A stretch of DNA of 64,000 nt from Euzebyales bacterium (lineage in GTDB: Bacteria; Actinomycetota; Nitriliruptoria; Euzebyales; JAHELV01): positions 36,632 through 100,631 of the forward strand of contig DASUUK010000043.1 in assembly GCA_036374135.1 (NCBI GenBank). The letters are read 5' to 3'. The notes beneath the pieces were generated by a model that made no database searches, was not told where the DNA came from, and worked only from the letters and a program-made list of their open reading frames with translations. The translations under genes and the position numbers were made by a program. Positions 36,001-45,633 of the stretch are shown one piece after another. Each line of letters opens with the position of its first letter. The first letter of the stretch is position 1.

Positions 36001-36434
36001 ATCCCGAACCCGTCGAGCACGTGCTGGCAGAAGCCGTGGATGGTCGCGATGGTCGCGGCGTCGACGTCGATGAGCGCGCGGGCCAGGCGCGTGTGCCGCA
36101 GCCGCACCCGCGCGTCGTCGCCGTCGGCGAGGCCAACGAGCACCGGGTCGACGGTGTCGGTCGCCGTACCGGCGAGCACGGCCTCGAGGTGGTCGGCCGC
36201 TTCGACGAGGCGCGCGCGGACGCGGTCACGCAGCTCCGCTGTCGCCGCGCGCGTGAAGGTGACGATCAGCAGGCTGGGCAGCCGCGCGTCGGTCTCGGCG
36301 ACCCAGCGGGTGGCCAGCCCGGCGATGGTGTAGGTCTTGCCGGTGCCGGCACTCGCTTCGAGCACGACCGTCCCGGACGGCAGCGGGCCGGCGAGGTCGA
36401 ACGGCGCGGGATCGTCGAGGACGGGCGCGCTCAC
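33009..36434 (-). CDS. recB: Exodeoxyribonuclease V subunit beta (RecB)
   Basis: 1141 residues from GTG 36434, overlapping the recC stop. N-terminal SF1A helicase: Walker A EASAGTGKTYTIAGLATRW, TFTRAATAELRDRVRARLV (motif Ia), LIDEFQDTDPVQWSI (motif II) and VLIGDPKQAIYAFRGADV (motif III), STIHGAKGLEFPVVY (motif V), LMYVALTRAKHQVVLWY (motif VI). The C-terminal nuclease domain has NGAIDLVLRRD and VVDYKTNWLG, the D-x-K nuclease centre. It provides the 3'-5' helicase and the only nuclease of the complex. Confidence 0.95.
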   Translation of the reverse strand: MSAPVLDDPAPFDLAGPLPSGTVVLEASAGTGKTYTIAGLATRWVAETDARLPSLLIVTFTRAATAELRDRVRARLVEAADHLEAVLAGTATDTVDPVLVGLADGDDARVRLRHTRLARALIDVDAATIATIHGFCQHVLDGFGIASDLDRDAELVDDLYDLVEEVVDDLLVSTYVEQTDHPRIQRTALVELGRAVVGNPGTRLAPRAPNDPEAGFRLHLATEIRAEVTRRARQRRLLSYDGLLTQLDRTLRDHDLGPAAREALRRRYHVALIDEFQDTDPVQWSIVSQAFVDADGDGSNGRALVLIGDPKQAIYAFRGADVHAYLQASRQAHRRHTLGTSWRADAGLLDACAGLFAGATFGHEQIPFRPVGCAPGHDAPRLAGAPDPTPLRLRLVPRHPSLPVWSRNKPSASDVRELIAADVAADIVGLLDAAPQLVDRDRHGVETSRSPLRPRDVAVLVRTHSEAGLVQRALGAVDVPSVVGGAGSVFATPAATDWRRLLDALERPASANRVRTLALTNWIGWTADDLAHAEEAALDDLHEAVHRWARLLADHGVAVTVRTVELERGVAQRLLATDTGERLLADLDHIGELAHAAAAAEHLGPPGIAAWLRDRIAEASDESSDDRLRRLETDRDAVQISTIHGAKGLEFPVVYCPFLWSSSIRPGDTPVFHDEHGGRHLDVGGDHPDHASHKAAAERELQGEELRLMYVALTRAKHQVVLWYAPAGMPEWSGLGRLLLCRNGDGPITDMEAPIPDDDQATAAATRLAARADGTIAVETVPEHPSKAAWRTDRRADVNLDRARFTRSLDDGWRRTSYTALTRLDDPAPRVGSEPEESVKDDETAGPEPIDTADADPSGLRDVALPLADMPGGTHVGTFVHRVLEHTDFAAADLSSELAGVIDAELHRTRLDLDRDALAAGLHAAVRTPLGPAFGDLALRDVTWGDRRDEVGFELPLDGLAGDDRDTGAPAATIGDVLRLLRDHLPGDDPLVGYPDTVQDVLLPRSLRGYLNGAIDLVLRRDVDGAPVFHVVDYKTNWLGTVGVPLTAWDYRPAALVGAMAHGHYPIQALLYAVAVHRMLRWRLPGYDPCTHLGAIGYLFLRGMVGPDAPAPGGIPCGVFAWTPPAALVVAASDLLHGVAL

Positions 36435-39400
36435 AGGGTTCTCGTCTGCTCGGTGTCGAGGATCGGCTCCCACAGCCGCCAGGCGTAGGCGACGAGTCTG
36501 CGGTCGTCATCGTCGACCCACGAGGCCTCGTCGGCGTCGATGCAGCGCTCGGCGAACAGCGCCTCGGTCGGGATCTGCCCACCCAGGACGAGCAGGTGGT
36601 AGGGGTCGACGTCCTCGCGCGGGAACGGTGCGTAGCTGGTGGTCTCCCACTCCTTGTCGACGAACTTCGTCGGCGGCTCGCCCCGCCGGCGTTGCTCAGC
36701 GGACTTGGCGGAGCTGTCGCAGTACAGCGGGATCGGCGCGCGCATGCCCCGGTCGAACAGATCGACGAGTCGCTGCAGGAGGTGGAGAGCGGTCGCGCCG
36801 TGGTCGTCCGATGGCAGGCGCACGGGTTCGAGCACCCCGGCCTGGGCCTGGTTGGACCTCCACGCGTGACGTCCGACGGTGACGGCCTTCCACCGGGTCG
36901 TCGGGTCGAAGACGACGAGCGCCAGCCACTGCGCCCAGGTCGCGAGGCGACGCTTCGGCGAGACCTTCGAGTAGCCGACCGACAGCACCCCCGCCGCGAC
37001 CGTGTCGGCGACGGTGCCCGTCAGCCGACGTCCATCGGGCAGCGTGACGTCGACGTCCCGGCCGACACGCGGCGTGGCGGGTTCGATGCCGATCCGCTCG
37101 CACAGCGAGATGATGCGTCGGGCGCGCTCGGTGACCGTCTGCATGTCGGCGGTCGCGAGGTCGCCCGGCGGCACGAGACCTCTGGCCCGTACGACCTCGA
37201 CCGCGCGTGCGGCGTCCTCGCCGTCGAGCCACGCCTGCACGATGGCGTCGCCGACCCGCCAGGCGTCGAGGCCCCGCAGCGTGGACGGGATGGCTTCGCT
37301 GGTCGGTTCTGCGTCGTCGCCGGGCAGCGACAACCCGAGACGTCGGCGCACGAACGCCCGCGCGGGGTGGGTCAGGAAGTCGACGAGGTCCTCGAGCGCG
37401 ATCGTGTCGCCGGGCGGGTCCGGAAGCGGCGTGTCGATGAACGGGCGTGGCGGTGTCCGCTCCCCCACCCGGGCGCGGGCGGCGGCGAGTGCGGCGGTGT
37501 CGAACCCCCACGGGGCGACCGACGATCTGGCGTCTTCGATCACGAAGTTGCGGGGGTCGTGGTCGGCCAGCGGGTGACGGGTGATGACGTGGTCGCGGGG
37601 GCGACCATCGTCGACCGCGACGGTGCGGTCGAGCATGTCGAGCAGCTCGTCCACCGGTACCGCGGGCTGGCGGTCCTCGTTGGTGCGCACGTCCCGTCCC
37701 GCGTAGGTGACCACCAGGGTGTCGGTGGCGGCCATCAGGGCGTCGAGCAGCAGCTGGCGGTCCTCTGAGCGCGGGTCGCGGTCGCCGACGCGGGGCGCGA
37801 GTCCGAGCAGGTCGTCGCTGTCGGGGACGGTCGAACGGGGAAACACGCCGTCGTCCATGCCCAACAGGCACACCACCCTGTGCGGGACCGAACGCATCGG
37901 CACGAGCGTCGAGAACGTCAGGTCGCCGGTGCGGTGGCTCGTGATCGACGGCCGGCCGGCCAGCTGTGCAGCCAGCACGACCCGTAGCTCCGCCAGGCTG
38001 AGGTCGACCGGGCAGGTCCCGCCGCCGGTGGTCGCCTCGTCGACGAGGTCGACGAGGATGCGGTGCAGCTGGAGGCGCTGCCAGACGTCGTCGGCCGACG
38101 TCGCGGTCAGGCGGTCGGCCGCCGCGACGATCGCGTCACGCCACGCGTCGATCGGACGCGCTCCCGCCAGGTCGCCGACGGTGGCGTCGAGCCGCGCGAC
38201 CAGCTCGGCCAGGCGCCCCGCAAGGTCGGTGGCGTGGCCTTCGAGCCCGTCGTACGGGGCGACCCCGCCGACCAGTCGGAGGTCCTCGTCGGCCATCGCG
38301 GCACCGAGCAGGAGCCTGCGCATGCCCGCCGCCCACGTATGCGCATCCAGCGGGGGGAGCCCGTGGCGCCGGCGGTGGTCGGCGTCGAAGCCCCACCGGA
38401 TCTGCAGGTCGCCGATCCACGTCTCGAGTGCGTCGAGGTCGTCGTCGGTGAAGCCGAACCGCCCCCGGACCGGTGGTCGGGCGACGAGGTCGAGCACCTC
38501 GGATGCGGTCATCCGCGCGTCGATGAGCTCCAGCACCCGTGAGATGACCTCGAGGACCGGGTTGGTGCGCCGCAGCGCGCGGTCGGCGAGACGCACACGC
38601 AGCGGTGGCGGGGCGTCCGGCGCATGAGCGTCGGCGTCGGCGCGGTGGTCGGCGGTCACCGCCTCGGCACCGAACACCGCGGTGACGAGCGGTGCAAAGA
38701 CCTCGATGTCGGGGCACATCACGATGATGTCGCGCAGCTCGATCGTCGGGTCGTCGGCCAGCAGGTGCAGGATCGCGTCGCGTAGCACCTCGACCTGGCG
38801 CAGCCGACCGTGGCAGTCGTGGACCTGGACCGACCGGTCATCGGGAGACAGGCGGGGTCTGTCGTCCGCGGTACGGGGCCCGGGGTGACGGTCTGCGCGC
38901 ACATCGTGCTGCAGTCGCTGCAGCAACGTCCGGTCGGCGTCGTCAGCCGGTTCGTCGACGTCGTGGTGGGTCAGCGTGGCGGCCGCCAATGGCGCGGTGA
39001 GCTGCAACTCGCGGATGTCGCGCCCCCACGAGCGCAGCAAAGGGTTACGGGGCAGCACGGCGGTCGGATCGTCGTCGCGCAGCGGCAGCGCGCTGGTCGC
39101 CGGGTGGTCCGGCAGGTCGACGGCGACGGCCGCGGCCACGCGGTCCCACAGGTCGTGGGACGGGTGCAGCAGCAACAGGTGAACGTCGCGGTGCGCACCG
39201 ATCGCCGCGATCACGCGCAGGTAGGTCGCGGGCAGCGTCGTGAGCCCGAACATCGCCAGGCGAGGCGGCAGATCGAGCAGGTCGCCGTCGCCGCAGAGCG
39301 CGTCGATCGCGGACGCGCGGCGCTCGGCGAAGCTGGGCAGATCGATCCGCTCGCGGACCGCGCGCCACAGCGCCGGCTGCCAACGGTGGCGGGACGACAG

Positions 39401-39922
39401 CGGGGTCCCGTCCGGGCCGACATCGACGCCCTCGCGCCACCGGACGACCATCTCGGGGCGGTGGACGCCGTACGTGTCGAACAGGTCGGCGAGGTGGCGG
39501 ACCGCGCTGAGGCGGCGGGACGGGTCGATGTCGTCCACATCACCGCGTGGGGCGCCGACGTGGGCCCGCAGCGGCCCGAGCATGGGCGCCTTGGGGTCCT
39601 CGTCGACGATCGCCAGCAACGGCCAGGTCAGCGGGCCGGGCAGCCACGGGTCGTCCTCGGGATCGATGCCACTGCCGGCCGCGACCGCGTTGCGGATGAG
39701 GCGTCCCGGGAACGGGAACGCGACGTTCGCGCACACCCCATCGGCGCCGAGCGCCCCGCCACCGAGCCGCCGCGACAGCTCCTGTGAGATCCACCGCTCG
39801 ATCCCCTGCGACGGCACCGCAACGACCTCGGTCGCCAGCGGATCGGCGAGCGGCTCCCGCAGCACGTCGGCGAGGGCACCGACCAGCTGGTCGGCGCGCT
39901 CGGCGCGGTGGATGTGCAGCAA
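36431..39922 (-). CDS. recC: Exodeoxyribonuclease V subunit gamma (RecC)
   Basis: 1163 residues. TTG start at 39922 gives MLHIHRAERADQLVGALADV, the usual RecC beginning, with GGAGGGA placed 5 bases upstream; an ATG further up would add an unlikely sequence. VAVPSQGIERWISQELSRRL matches the conserved N-terminal RecC region, and a long inactivated helicase-like fold follows; the C-terminal part (PTKFVDKEWETTSYA) is the inactive nuclease-like domain. RecC holds the complex together and scans for Chi. The order recC-recB-recD with 4-base overlaps shows strict translational coupling. Confidence 0.93.
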   Translation of the reverse strand: MLHIHRAERADQLVGALADVLREPLADPLATEVVAVPSQGIERWISQELSRRLGGGALGADGVCANVAFPFPGRLIRNAVAAGSGIDPEDDPWLPGPLTWPLLAIVDEDPKAPMLGPLRAHVGAPRGDVDDIDPSRRLSAVRHLADLFDTYGVHRPEMVVRWREGVDVGPDGTPLSSRHRWQPALWRAVRERIDLPSFAERRASAIDALCGDGDLLDLPPRLAMFGLTTLPATYLRVIAAIGAHRDVHLLLLHPSHDLWDRVAAAVAVDLPDHPATSALPLRDDDPTAVLPRNPLLRSWGRDIRELQLTAPLAAATLTHHDVDEPADDADRTLLQRLQHDVRADRHPGPRTADDRPRLSPDDRSVQVHDCHGRLRQVEVLRDAILHLLADDPTIELRDIIVMCPDIEVFAPLVTAVFGAEAVTADHRADADAHAPDAPPPLRVRLADRALRRTNPVLEVISRVLELIDARMTASEVLDLVARPPVRGRFGFTDDDLDALETWIGDLQIRWGFDADHRRRHGLPPLDAHTWAAGMRRLLLGAAMADEDLRLVGGVAPYDGLEGHATDLAGRLAELVARLDATVGDLAGARPIDAWRDAIVAAADRLTATSADDVWQRLQLHRILVDLVDEATTGGGTCPVDLSLAELRVVLAAQLAGRPSITSHRTGDLTFSTLVPMRSVPHRVVCLLGMDDGVFPRSTVPDSDDLLGLAPRVGDRDPRSEDRQLLLDALMAATDTLVVTYAGRDVRTNEDRQPAVPVDELLDMLDRTVAVDDGRPRDHVITRHPLADHDPRNFVIEDARSSVAPWGFDTAALAAARARVGERTPPRPFIDTPLPDPPGDTIALEDLVDFLTHPARAFVRRRLGLSLPGDDAEPTSEAIPSTLRGLDAWRVGDAIVQAWLDGEDAARAVEVVRARGLVPPGDLATADMQTVTERARRIISLCERIGIEPATPRVGRDVDVTLPDGRRLTGTVADTVAAGVLSVGYSKVSPKRRLATWAQWLALVVFDPTTRWKAVTVGRHAWRSNQAQAGVLEPVRLPSDDHGATALHLLQRLVDLFDRGMRAPIPLYCDSSAKSAEQRRRGEPPTKFVDKEWETTSYAPFPREDVDPYHLLVLGGQIPTEALFAERCIDADEASWVDDDDRRLVAYAWRLWEPILDTEQTRTL

Positions 39923-40045
39923 ACGACTCCCTCCGTGACGACCCCCGCCGGATAGCACGACCAGGCGTCACTCTACGGGAGCCCGGGCTCGCGACGTTGC
40001 AGGGTGTGGACATCCGGAAGGAGGCCGCCAGCGTCGCGGCTCCCC

Positions 40046-40459
40046 TCAGTTGTTGTGCATGAGGTGGAGCAACCAGTTGTCGCCGTCGGTGCGGATCAGC
40101 GCGTATGTGGCGTGCACCCGCCTCCCGTGCAACGTGAAGACGATCTTGTTCGCCGGATCGTCGCCGCGACGAACGGTGTAGCGACCGCGGTCCCAGATGC
40201 GCTTGACCACCGCGCCGGGCTGCCCGCCGTCGACGGGGCGCAGGTCCTCGACGTCGAGGTGGTCCAGCGAATGGTCGGGGACCGCAACGGCCAAGCGATC
40301 GGCGGTCGGATCGGTCGGCATGCCCTTGGGCACCGCCCACGACGCCAGCACCCCATCACGCTCCAGCCGGAGATCGAAGTGGTGACTGCGCGCGTGGTGC
40401 TCCTGGATGACGAACCGCCCGCCCGGCGCACCCACCGTCGACTCCTGCGCGTCGCTCAC
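40046..40459 (-). CDS. Stand-alone DNA ligase D-type 3'-phosphoesterase domain protein
   Basis: 137 residues from GTG 40459. The complete PE domain is visible: GGRFVIQEHHARSHHFDLRL, DGVLASWAVPKGMPTD, then RGDDPANKIVFTLHGRRVHA and TYALIRTDGDNWLLHLMHNN. The conserved His and Asp residues of the phosphoesterase metal site (QEHHARSHHFDLRL) are kept. In LigD this domain removes 3'-phosphates and terminal ribonucleotides before end-joining; here no ligase or polymerase domain is attached. No ku gene is in the window. A decayed copy lies at 51203-51460. Confidence 0.88.
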   Translation of the reverse strand: MSDAQESTVGAPGGRFVIQEHHARSHHFDLRLERDGVLASWAVPKGMPTDPTADRLAVAVPDHSLDHLDVEDLRPVDGGQPGAVVKRIWDRGRYTVRRGDDPANKIVFTLHGRRVHATYALIRTDGDNWLLHLMHNN

Positions 40460-40587
40460 GCCTCCAGCATGCGCCACCGAGCGCGCGCGTCCGCGGCGGC
40501 GGCGCGGGACATCGCATCCGGCGACGACGCCGTGGCGCTGAGGGCGGCGACGTCCAGGACGAGAGTAGGGGTGGTGTGCGGGTTCAC
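40456..40587 (-). CDS. Possible small open frame upstream of the phosphoesterase gene
   Basis: 43 codons from GTG 40587: MNPHTTPTLVLDVAALSATA followed by SSPDAMSRAAAADARARWRM and LEA, ending in a stop that overlaps the phosphoesterase GTG by GTGA. Nearly all codons end in G or C, and the overlap suggests coupling. But no ribosome site precedes the GTG and nothing resembles it. It may be the tail of a decayed gene. Confidence 0.2.
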   Translation of the reverse strand: MNPHTTPTLVLDVAALSATASSPDAMSRAAAADARARWRMLEA

Positions 40588-40714
40588 CGGGCTGGCGGTG
40601 GTGCTCGCGCTGGCGCCCGCGGACTGCCGGGCGCGGAGCCAGACATGGCCGCGGTTGTCAACGGATCGGGCATGCCGGTCACGGTCCGCAAGGCTCGAGG
40701 CCGGCGGCGGACGG

Positions 40715-41545
40715 TCAGTTCCACGTGTGCGCGGGCATCGTCGCCTGGTTGTACGCCTCCGCGAAACCGGGAGGCAGCTCTCCCTCAATGTGCGCACGCA
40801 GGGCGAGCTGCGCCAACATCCCCAACGGGGAGATCTTCGCCCGTCCCAACGTCCGCATGTCACCGTTCCACGTCACCACACCGAACTCGACGCACAGCCC
40901 GATCACCAGCACGATGACTCCGTGTGACAGTGGCCAGTGCAGGCGCACGCCACGCGTGCGAGCGCCGGCCTCGCGACTGAGCGCCCGCGCAACCTCTGCG
41001 AGGTCGACCTCACCGGCGGTGGCGACCAGCTGCACGAGCAGGAACGGCACACTGATCCACCGCCCGGACAACCGTGGATCGCAGTCGAAATCGGCTACGG
41101 GATCGCGCATCATCTCGTCGATCCACGGCTCGACGACCGCGGCGAGCGGGTGCCCGACGACCTCGTGCGCCTGCCGGCCACGATCCACCGCCGCCGTCGT
41201 AGACCACAGCGCCGGCATTCCCTCCTCGGCCTCTGTGCAGCGCAGCAGGTCGCGGTGCAACGCGGCACGCAACAGCGCGAACTCGAACAGCTCGGGAGGT
41301 CCTGCCAACAGGTGCCCCATCGGCGCCGCCTCACGCAGGATGCGCCGTGCCTGCGCCACCTCGATCGGTCCCTCGGCGTGGATCGCCCCGAGCAGCGCCC
41401 GCATCCGCACGAGGAACGGCGTGTCGGCCGCGGCCTCGGCAGGATGATCCCGCTCAGTGGTCCAGATCTCGTCGACGGCGGCGGTCGGGAGCTGCTCGGT
41501 GAGTGCGACGAGGCTGTCGCCGAGGTTCCGAGGGGTGCGGGGCAT
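40715..41545 (-). CDS. Hypothetical cytoplasmic protein of unknown family
   Basis: 276 residues from ATG 41545, preceded by GGAAGG with a 6-base spacer; the frame is open for 225 bases further upstream but that part reads as non-coding. Mainly helical. Visible blocks: HPLAAVVEPWIDEMMRDPVA, DPRLSGRWISVPFLLVQLVA and HWPLSHGVIVLVIGLCVEFG. No Walker, zinc or signal motif. Some hydrophobic segments (VPFLLVQLV, VIVLVIGLCVEFGVV) may be buried helices rather than membrane spans. Single gene between the phosphoesterase and the aldolase. Confidence 0.55.
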   Translation of the reverse strand: MPRTPRNLGDSLVALTEQLPTAAVDEIWTTERDHPAEAAADTPFLVRMRALLGAIHAEGPIEVAQARRILREAAPMGHLLAGPPELFEFALLRAALHRDLLRCTEAEEGMPALWSTTAAVDRGRQAHEVVGHPLAAVVEPWIDEMMRDPVADFDCDPRLSGRWISVPFLLVQLVATAGEVDLAEVARALSREAGARTRGVRLHWPLSHGVIVLVIGLCVEFGVVTWNGDMRTLGRAKISPLGMLAQLALRAHIEGELPPGFAEAYNQATMPAHTWN

Positions 41546-41837
41546 GGCGGTCCTTCCAGACGGGCGTGCCCGCAGCATCCGCTGCGCGACGTGGCCATGC
41601 CAGCCACGGAGTTCGGTGGCTGTGGACAGTGGACACGCGCCGCAGCCCCGAGCAGCGAGCCGACCACTGGCAACCGTCCGGTACGTTGAATCGGCCCCAC
41701 CCCGCTCAGCAATCGCCACCAGTCGATCTCGACGAAGATCACCGCGGCGCCAGGGCGGCACCGGTCTCAACGAGGCCGCCAGCCAATCGTCGCTGTGCTC
41801 GGTCGGTCGATGGCGAGGCGCCGAGGTCCGGCGAACG

Positions 41838-42893
41838 TCAGGCCACGGTCACCTCGTCCGACAGGTACACGTCCTGGATGGCGTTGAGCAGATCGATGCC
41901 CTCGGCCGTCGGTCGCTGGAACGCCTTGCGGCCGGAGATCAGGCCGGTGCCGCCCGCGCGCTTGTTGATCACGGCGGTGCGGATCGCGTCGGCGCGGTCG
42001 GACGCCCCCGACGAGGCGCCGCCCGAGTTGATGAGGCCGGAGCGGCCCATGTAGCAGTTGACGACCTGCCAGCGGGTCAGGTCGATCGGGTGGTCGGTCG
42101 TCAGCTTCTCGTACACCAGGTCGTCGGTGCGGCCGTAGCCGTCGATGGCCCGGTAGCCACCGTTGGTCTCGGGCTGCTTCTGCTTGACGATGTCCGCCTC
42201 GATCGTGACGCCGAGGTGGTTGGCCTGGCCGGTCAGATCGGCCGCGGTGTGGTAGTCGGTGCCGTCGACCTTGAAGGCGCTGTTGCGCAGGTAGCACCAC
42301 AGCACCGTGAACATGCCCAGCTCGTGTGCGTGCTGGAAGGCGTCGCGGACCTCCTGCAGCTGGCGCATCGACTCCTCGGCGCCGAAGTAGACGGTGGCGC
42401 CCACGCCCACCGCGCCGAGATCGAACGCCTGCGCGGCGGACCCGAACATCACCTGGTCATGGGAGTTTGGGTAGGTCAGGAGCTCGTTGTGGTTGAGCTT
42501 GGCGATGAACGGGATGCGGTGCGCGAAGCGGCGCGCGACCGAGCCAAGCACGCCGACGGTGGTCGCCACGGCGTTGCAGCCGCCGTCGATCGCCAGCTCG
42601 ACGATGTGCCGCGGATCGAAGTACTGCGGGTTCGGGGCGAACGACGCCGCCGCGGAGTGCTCGATGCCCTGGTCGACGGGCAGGATCGAGACGTACCCGG
42701 TGCCGGCGAGCCGCCCGTGGTCGAACAACGACTGCAGGTTGCGCAGCACCGCCGGAGAACGGTCGGACTCGGCCACCACACGGCCCACGAAGTCGCCGCC
42801 CGGGAGGTACAGATCCTCTTTGGGCACGGTCTTGCATTCGTAGGAGAGCAGGTCCTCGGCGTCGTCGCCGAGGGAAGAGATGACGTCGCTCAT
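41838..42893 (-). CDS. fbaB: Class I fructose-bisphosphate aldolase (FbaB/DhnA type)
   Basis: 351 residues from ATG 42893 (AAGGAG upstream). [20 protein letters not shown] is the conserved N-terminal segment, [17 protein letters not shown] follows, [20 protein letters not shown] contains the lysine that I take to be the Schiff-base residue by similarity with E. coli FbaB (ADIIKQK), and [18 protein letters not shown] and [12 protein letters not shown] bind phosphate. Catalyses reversible cleavage of fructose 1,6-bisphosphate in glycolysis/gluconeogenesis. Length fits the family. Single gene. Confidence 0.92.
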   Translation of the reverse strand: MSDVISSLGDDAEDLLSYECKTVPKEDLYLPGGDFVGRVVAESDRSPAVLRNLQSLFDHGRLAGTGYVSILPVDQGIEHSAAASFAPNPQYFDPRHIVELAIDGGCNAVATTVGVLGSVARRFAHRIPFIAKLNHNELLTYPNSHDQVMFGSAAQAFDLGAVGVGATVYFGAEESMRQLQEVRDAFQHAHELGMFTVLWCYLRNSAFKVDGTDYHTAADLTGQANHLGVTIEADIVKQKQPETNGGYRAIDGYGRTDDLVYEKLTTDHPIDLTRWQVVNCYMGRSGLINSGGASSGASDRADAIRTAVINKRAGGTGLISGRKAFQRPTAEGIDLLNAIQDVYLSDEVTVA

Positions 42894-43010
42894 CGGAGAC
42901 TCCTTGCCGGGTCGTTGAGGACCGTACCCACTTCCAGGTGAGCGTGACCTGCGTGGGGACAGCTTCCACGCACGTGACCGACCGCGCCCAACGACGACCA
43001 ACAGGCCTGT

Positions 43011-43130
43011 GTGGACAACGACCGCGCGGATGGCGAGGTGGCGGTCCGCTTCGATGACGCGGTACAGCGCCTGCTGGAGCAGCCAGGCACCGAGCCGACG
43101 CTCGGCTGCACCGTTCGTCGCGCGCTCAGC
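43011..43130 (+). pseudogene. Possible remnant of a thioredoxin/redoxin-family gene (C-terminus)
   Basis: The plus strand reads [20 protein letters not shown] then GCTVRRALS. This resembles the C-terminal end of actinobacterial redoxin proteins, where a helix (ALDALLAG) is followed by P-x-x-G-C-x-I-K-W. Only about 40 codons are recognisable and there is no start. The match is short, so this is tentative. Confidence 0.3.
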
Positions 43131-43140
43131 CGATCGCCGG

Positions 43141-45318
43141 TCACAGCGGTGTGTGGTGGGTCGACGTTGTCGCGTCGAGCAGGCGCTCGCTCGTCAGCGC
43201 CGCGATGTGCCGGTGGAACGCGACGGCCATGGCTGGATCGTCACGATCCAGGAGTTCGAGATCCTCACCCGACAGGAACAGCACCGTGCTCGGCTCATCG
43301 GCCACCACCGACGCCGACGCCCGGGCGCCGGCATACAGGCTGAGCTCCCCGACGAACACGCCGGGTCGCATCTTGCGCAGCCTGACGATGCTGCCATCGG
43401 CGTGCTCCACCTGCGCGGTCAGCAGACCGGCGTCCAGGTAGTACAGCCCCTCGGGCGACTGTCCCTGCTCGATCAGTCGCGCGCCTGCGGGCAGCGACCG
43501 GGACGCCATGTACTCGCGCAGACCGCCGAGCGTTCCGTCGCCCTCGTCGGCCGGGGCCGCGACGCTGCTGCCGGCGTCCACGGTCATGAGGACCTGATCC
43601 TCGCACCATTCCACGCCGTGGTCGAGGTCACTGAACACGCGTACGGCAGTCTCACGGGCGTCAACGAGACCGGAGGAGTGCAGCAGCTGCGTCGTGTGCA
43701 CCGACGGGCCCGTCAGCACGAGTGTGAACCCTCGGGTTTCGGCGAGCTGGCCGATCTTGGCGAAGCTCGACGCCACCGAGGCATCGAGCCCTGTGACGTG
43801 TCGAAAATCGAGCACCACGAAGCGCGGACCATGGTCGGTGCCGACAACGCGTTCGCGCACCGCTTCGAGCAGCCGGTGGGCGGTGCCGAAGAAGAGGTGC
43901 TGCTGGAGCTCGAAGATGCGCACGTGCTGCCCGGATGCGTGCAGCGCCCGCCGTTCGGCGGGCGGACGATCGACGTTGCTCGTGAACTCGCTCCCCGAGT
44001 ACGTCCGTCGGATCGGAGCGCCGCGGCTGTACTCGACGATGAACAGCACCATCGCCAGGAAGATCCCGAGCGCGACGCCCTCCAACGCCCCGAACACAGC
44101 CATCACGACAGTGATCACCATCACGATCGCGTACTCGCCGCGCGACAGGCGATGGCGGGCGTCGTAGAGCCAGGCGACGAGGAAGTCCAGTCCGAGGTAC
44201 AGCAGAATCCCACCCGGCACGAACGTCGGCAGCTGCGCCAGGGCGGTGGAGCCACCGAGCAGCACGAGGCCGCACAGCGCCGATACGACCACCCCCGTGA
44301 GGCGCACGTCCGGTGTCATGCGGTACGACAGCGCCGACAGGCTCAGCGCCTGGTACCCGACAGGGCCGCCCCCGAGCCCGCCGAGCACGTTCGCGACCCC
44401 GACCAGCTGCATCTCGCGGTTCAGTCGCACGTCGCGTTGCATCACCAGTTCGAGGCCGGTCGCGTTCAGCAGGTACGCCAGCAGCGAGATCAGCACGACG
44501 ATGCCCAGCGTGCCGCTCTGCGCGAGGATGGTGTCCCAACGCACCTGTTGGAACATCGCAGCGGTCGGCAGATGCCACAGCGTCTCCGTGGGGAACGGGC
44601 CGAGCAGCCACCCGTCGGCCCGTGCCGTCGTCTCGGACATGCCCGCGAGTCGCAGCACGACATGGAAGACAGCAGTCGCGCCGAGCAGCAATCCAGGCAG
44701 CGCCAGCGGGTGACTGGTGCGGCGCAGCACGAGCAGGGCCACGACCGCGAGCGCGAGGCCCGGAAGCCACTGCGCGAGCACAGCGCCGTCGAACAACGTG
44801 GGAAGCGCCGCGAACGTGATCCGGCTGCCGGTCATCACGTTGACGGCGCCGTCGGTGAGCAGCCAGCCGGTGCCCGCCAGGAATCCGCCCACCACTGGGA
44901 ACGGCACGTACCGCACGAGGTTGGCCAGCCGAAGCCGGCCGAGTGCCAGGAACGCCGCGCCGGTCGTGAGCGAGGTGACGCCGATCGTCGCGACCACCGT
45001 GGGCAGCGCCGACTCGGCGTCCCCCTCCTGGACCAGGATCGCAGCGATGGCGGCGGTGCCGACGGCCAGGATGACTGCCGGCGTGTCCTGGGCGACGCCG
45101 ATGCTGTTGGGAAGCGCGCTGGTCAGCGCTACCGTGAGACTGACGACGACGGTGGCGAACAGGAAGTAGCCGATTCCCGCCGCGATGAACGGTTCCAGCG
45201 GTCCGGCGAACACCAGCGCCGCGAACGAGATCTCCATCAGGACTGTGGACACCGCCACGATGGTGCCGGCGCTCAGCGCGGACGCGGCGGACACGACGGT
45301 CGTCGTACGAGTGCCCAT
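43141..45318 (-). CDS. SulP-type transporter fused to STAS and cyclic-nucleotide-binding domains
   Basis: 725 residues from ATG 45318 (GGAG upstream). The first ~410 residues are a SulP/bicarbonate-transporter membrane domain ([60 protein letters not shown]). Then a STAS domain ([20 protein letters not shown]) and, at the C-terminus, a cNMP-binding/CAP effector domain: [20 protein letters not shown] and [20 protein letters not shown], the PBC-like segment [12 protein letters not shown] with conserved Glu and a Ser/Ala for the phosphate. Probably an anion transporter whose activity responds to cAMP or a related nucleotide. Some residues upstream of M1 are also open in frame. Confidence 0.85.
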   Translation of the reverse strand: MGTRTTTVVSAASALSAGTIVAVSTVLMEISFAALVFAGPLEPFIAAGIGYFLFATVVVSLTVALTSALPNSIGVAQDTPAVILAVGTAAIAAILVQEGDAESALPTVVATIGVTSLTTGAAFLALGRLRLANLVRYVPFPVVGGFLAGTGWLLTDGAVNVMTGSRITFAALPTLFDGAVLAQWLPGLALAVVALLVLRRTSHPLALPGLLLGATAVFHVVLRLAGMSETTARADGWLLGPFPTETLWHLPTAAMFQQVRWDTILAQSGTLGIVVLISLLAYLLNATGLELVMQRDVRLNREMQLVGVANVLGGLGGGPVGYQALSLSALSYRMTPDVRLTGVVVSALCGLVLLGGSTALAQLPTFVPGGILLYLGLDFLVAWLYDARHRLSRGEYAIVMVITVVMAVFGALEGVALGIFLAMVLFIVEYSRGAPIRRTYSGSEFTSNVDRPPAERRALHASGQHVRIFELQQHLFFGTAHRLLEAVRERVVGTDHGPRFVVLDFRHVTGLDASVASSFAKIGQLAETRGFTLVLTGPSVHTTQLLHSSGLVDARETAVRVFSDLDHGVEWCEDQVLMTVDAGSSVAAPADEGDGTLGGLREYMASRSLPAGARLIEQGQSPEGLYYLDAGLLTAQVEHADGSIVRLRKMRPGVFVGELSLYAGARASASVVADEPSTVLFLSGEDLELLDRDDPAMAVAFHRHIAALTSERLLDATTSTHHTPL

Positions 45319-45569
45319 CAGCGGCTCCGTTGTCAGCGGGTACCGTGCGGTCAGCGTGAGCGTACGCACAGTGTCCTGACCGCGCCTCACGCGCTCGAGG
45401 CCGGGCCCACTACGCGCAGCGATTCACCAGCCGCACTGCACCCACGGCGGGAGGATTCGACACCCCTCGTCGCGCGGAAGTTCGGCCCGGGCGGTGGGAT
45501 CGACCGCATCGGGACGAGCCTCGAGAGCGTCGGTCCCAGGGGCGGTGGCTGGTGATCTGATGGCTGGGT

Positions 45570-45605
45570 GTCGGACGCGAAGCCGGGGCGTCGGACGCGA
45601 AGCCG
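45570..45605. repeat. Two 16-bp direct repeats with a 20-bp period
   Basis: GTCGGACGCGAAGCCG occurs at 45570-45585 and again at 45590-45605; a degraded third unit (GACAGCGAAAG) follows. The pair lies in the 315-base gap between the SulP-CAP gene and the DUF2786 gene. No coding role; could be replication slippage. Confidence 0.5.
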
Positions 45606-45633
45606 AGCGTGGGACAGCGAAAGGACGCAGCCG

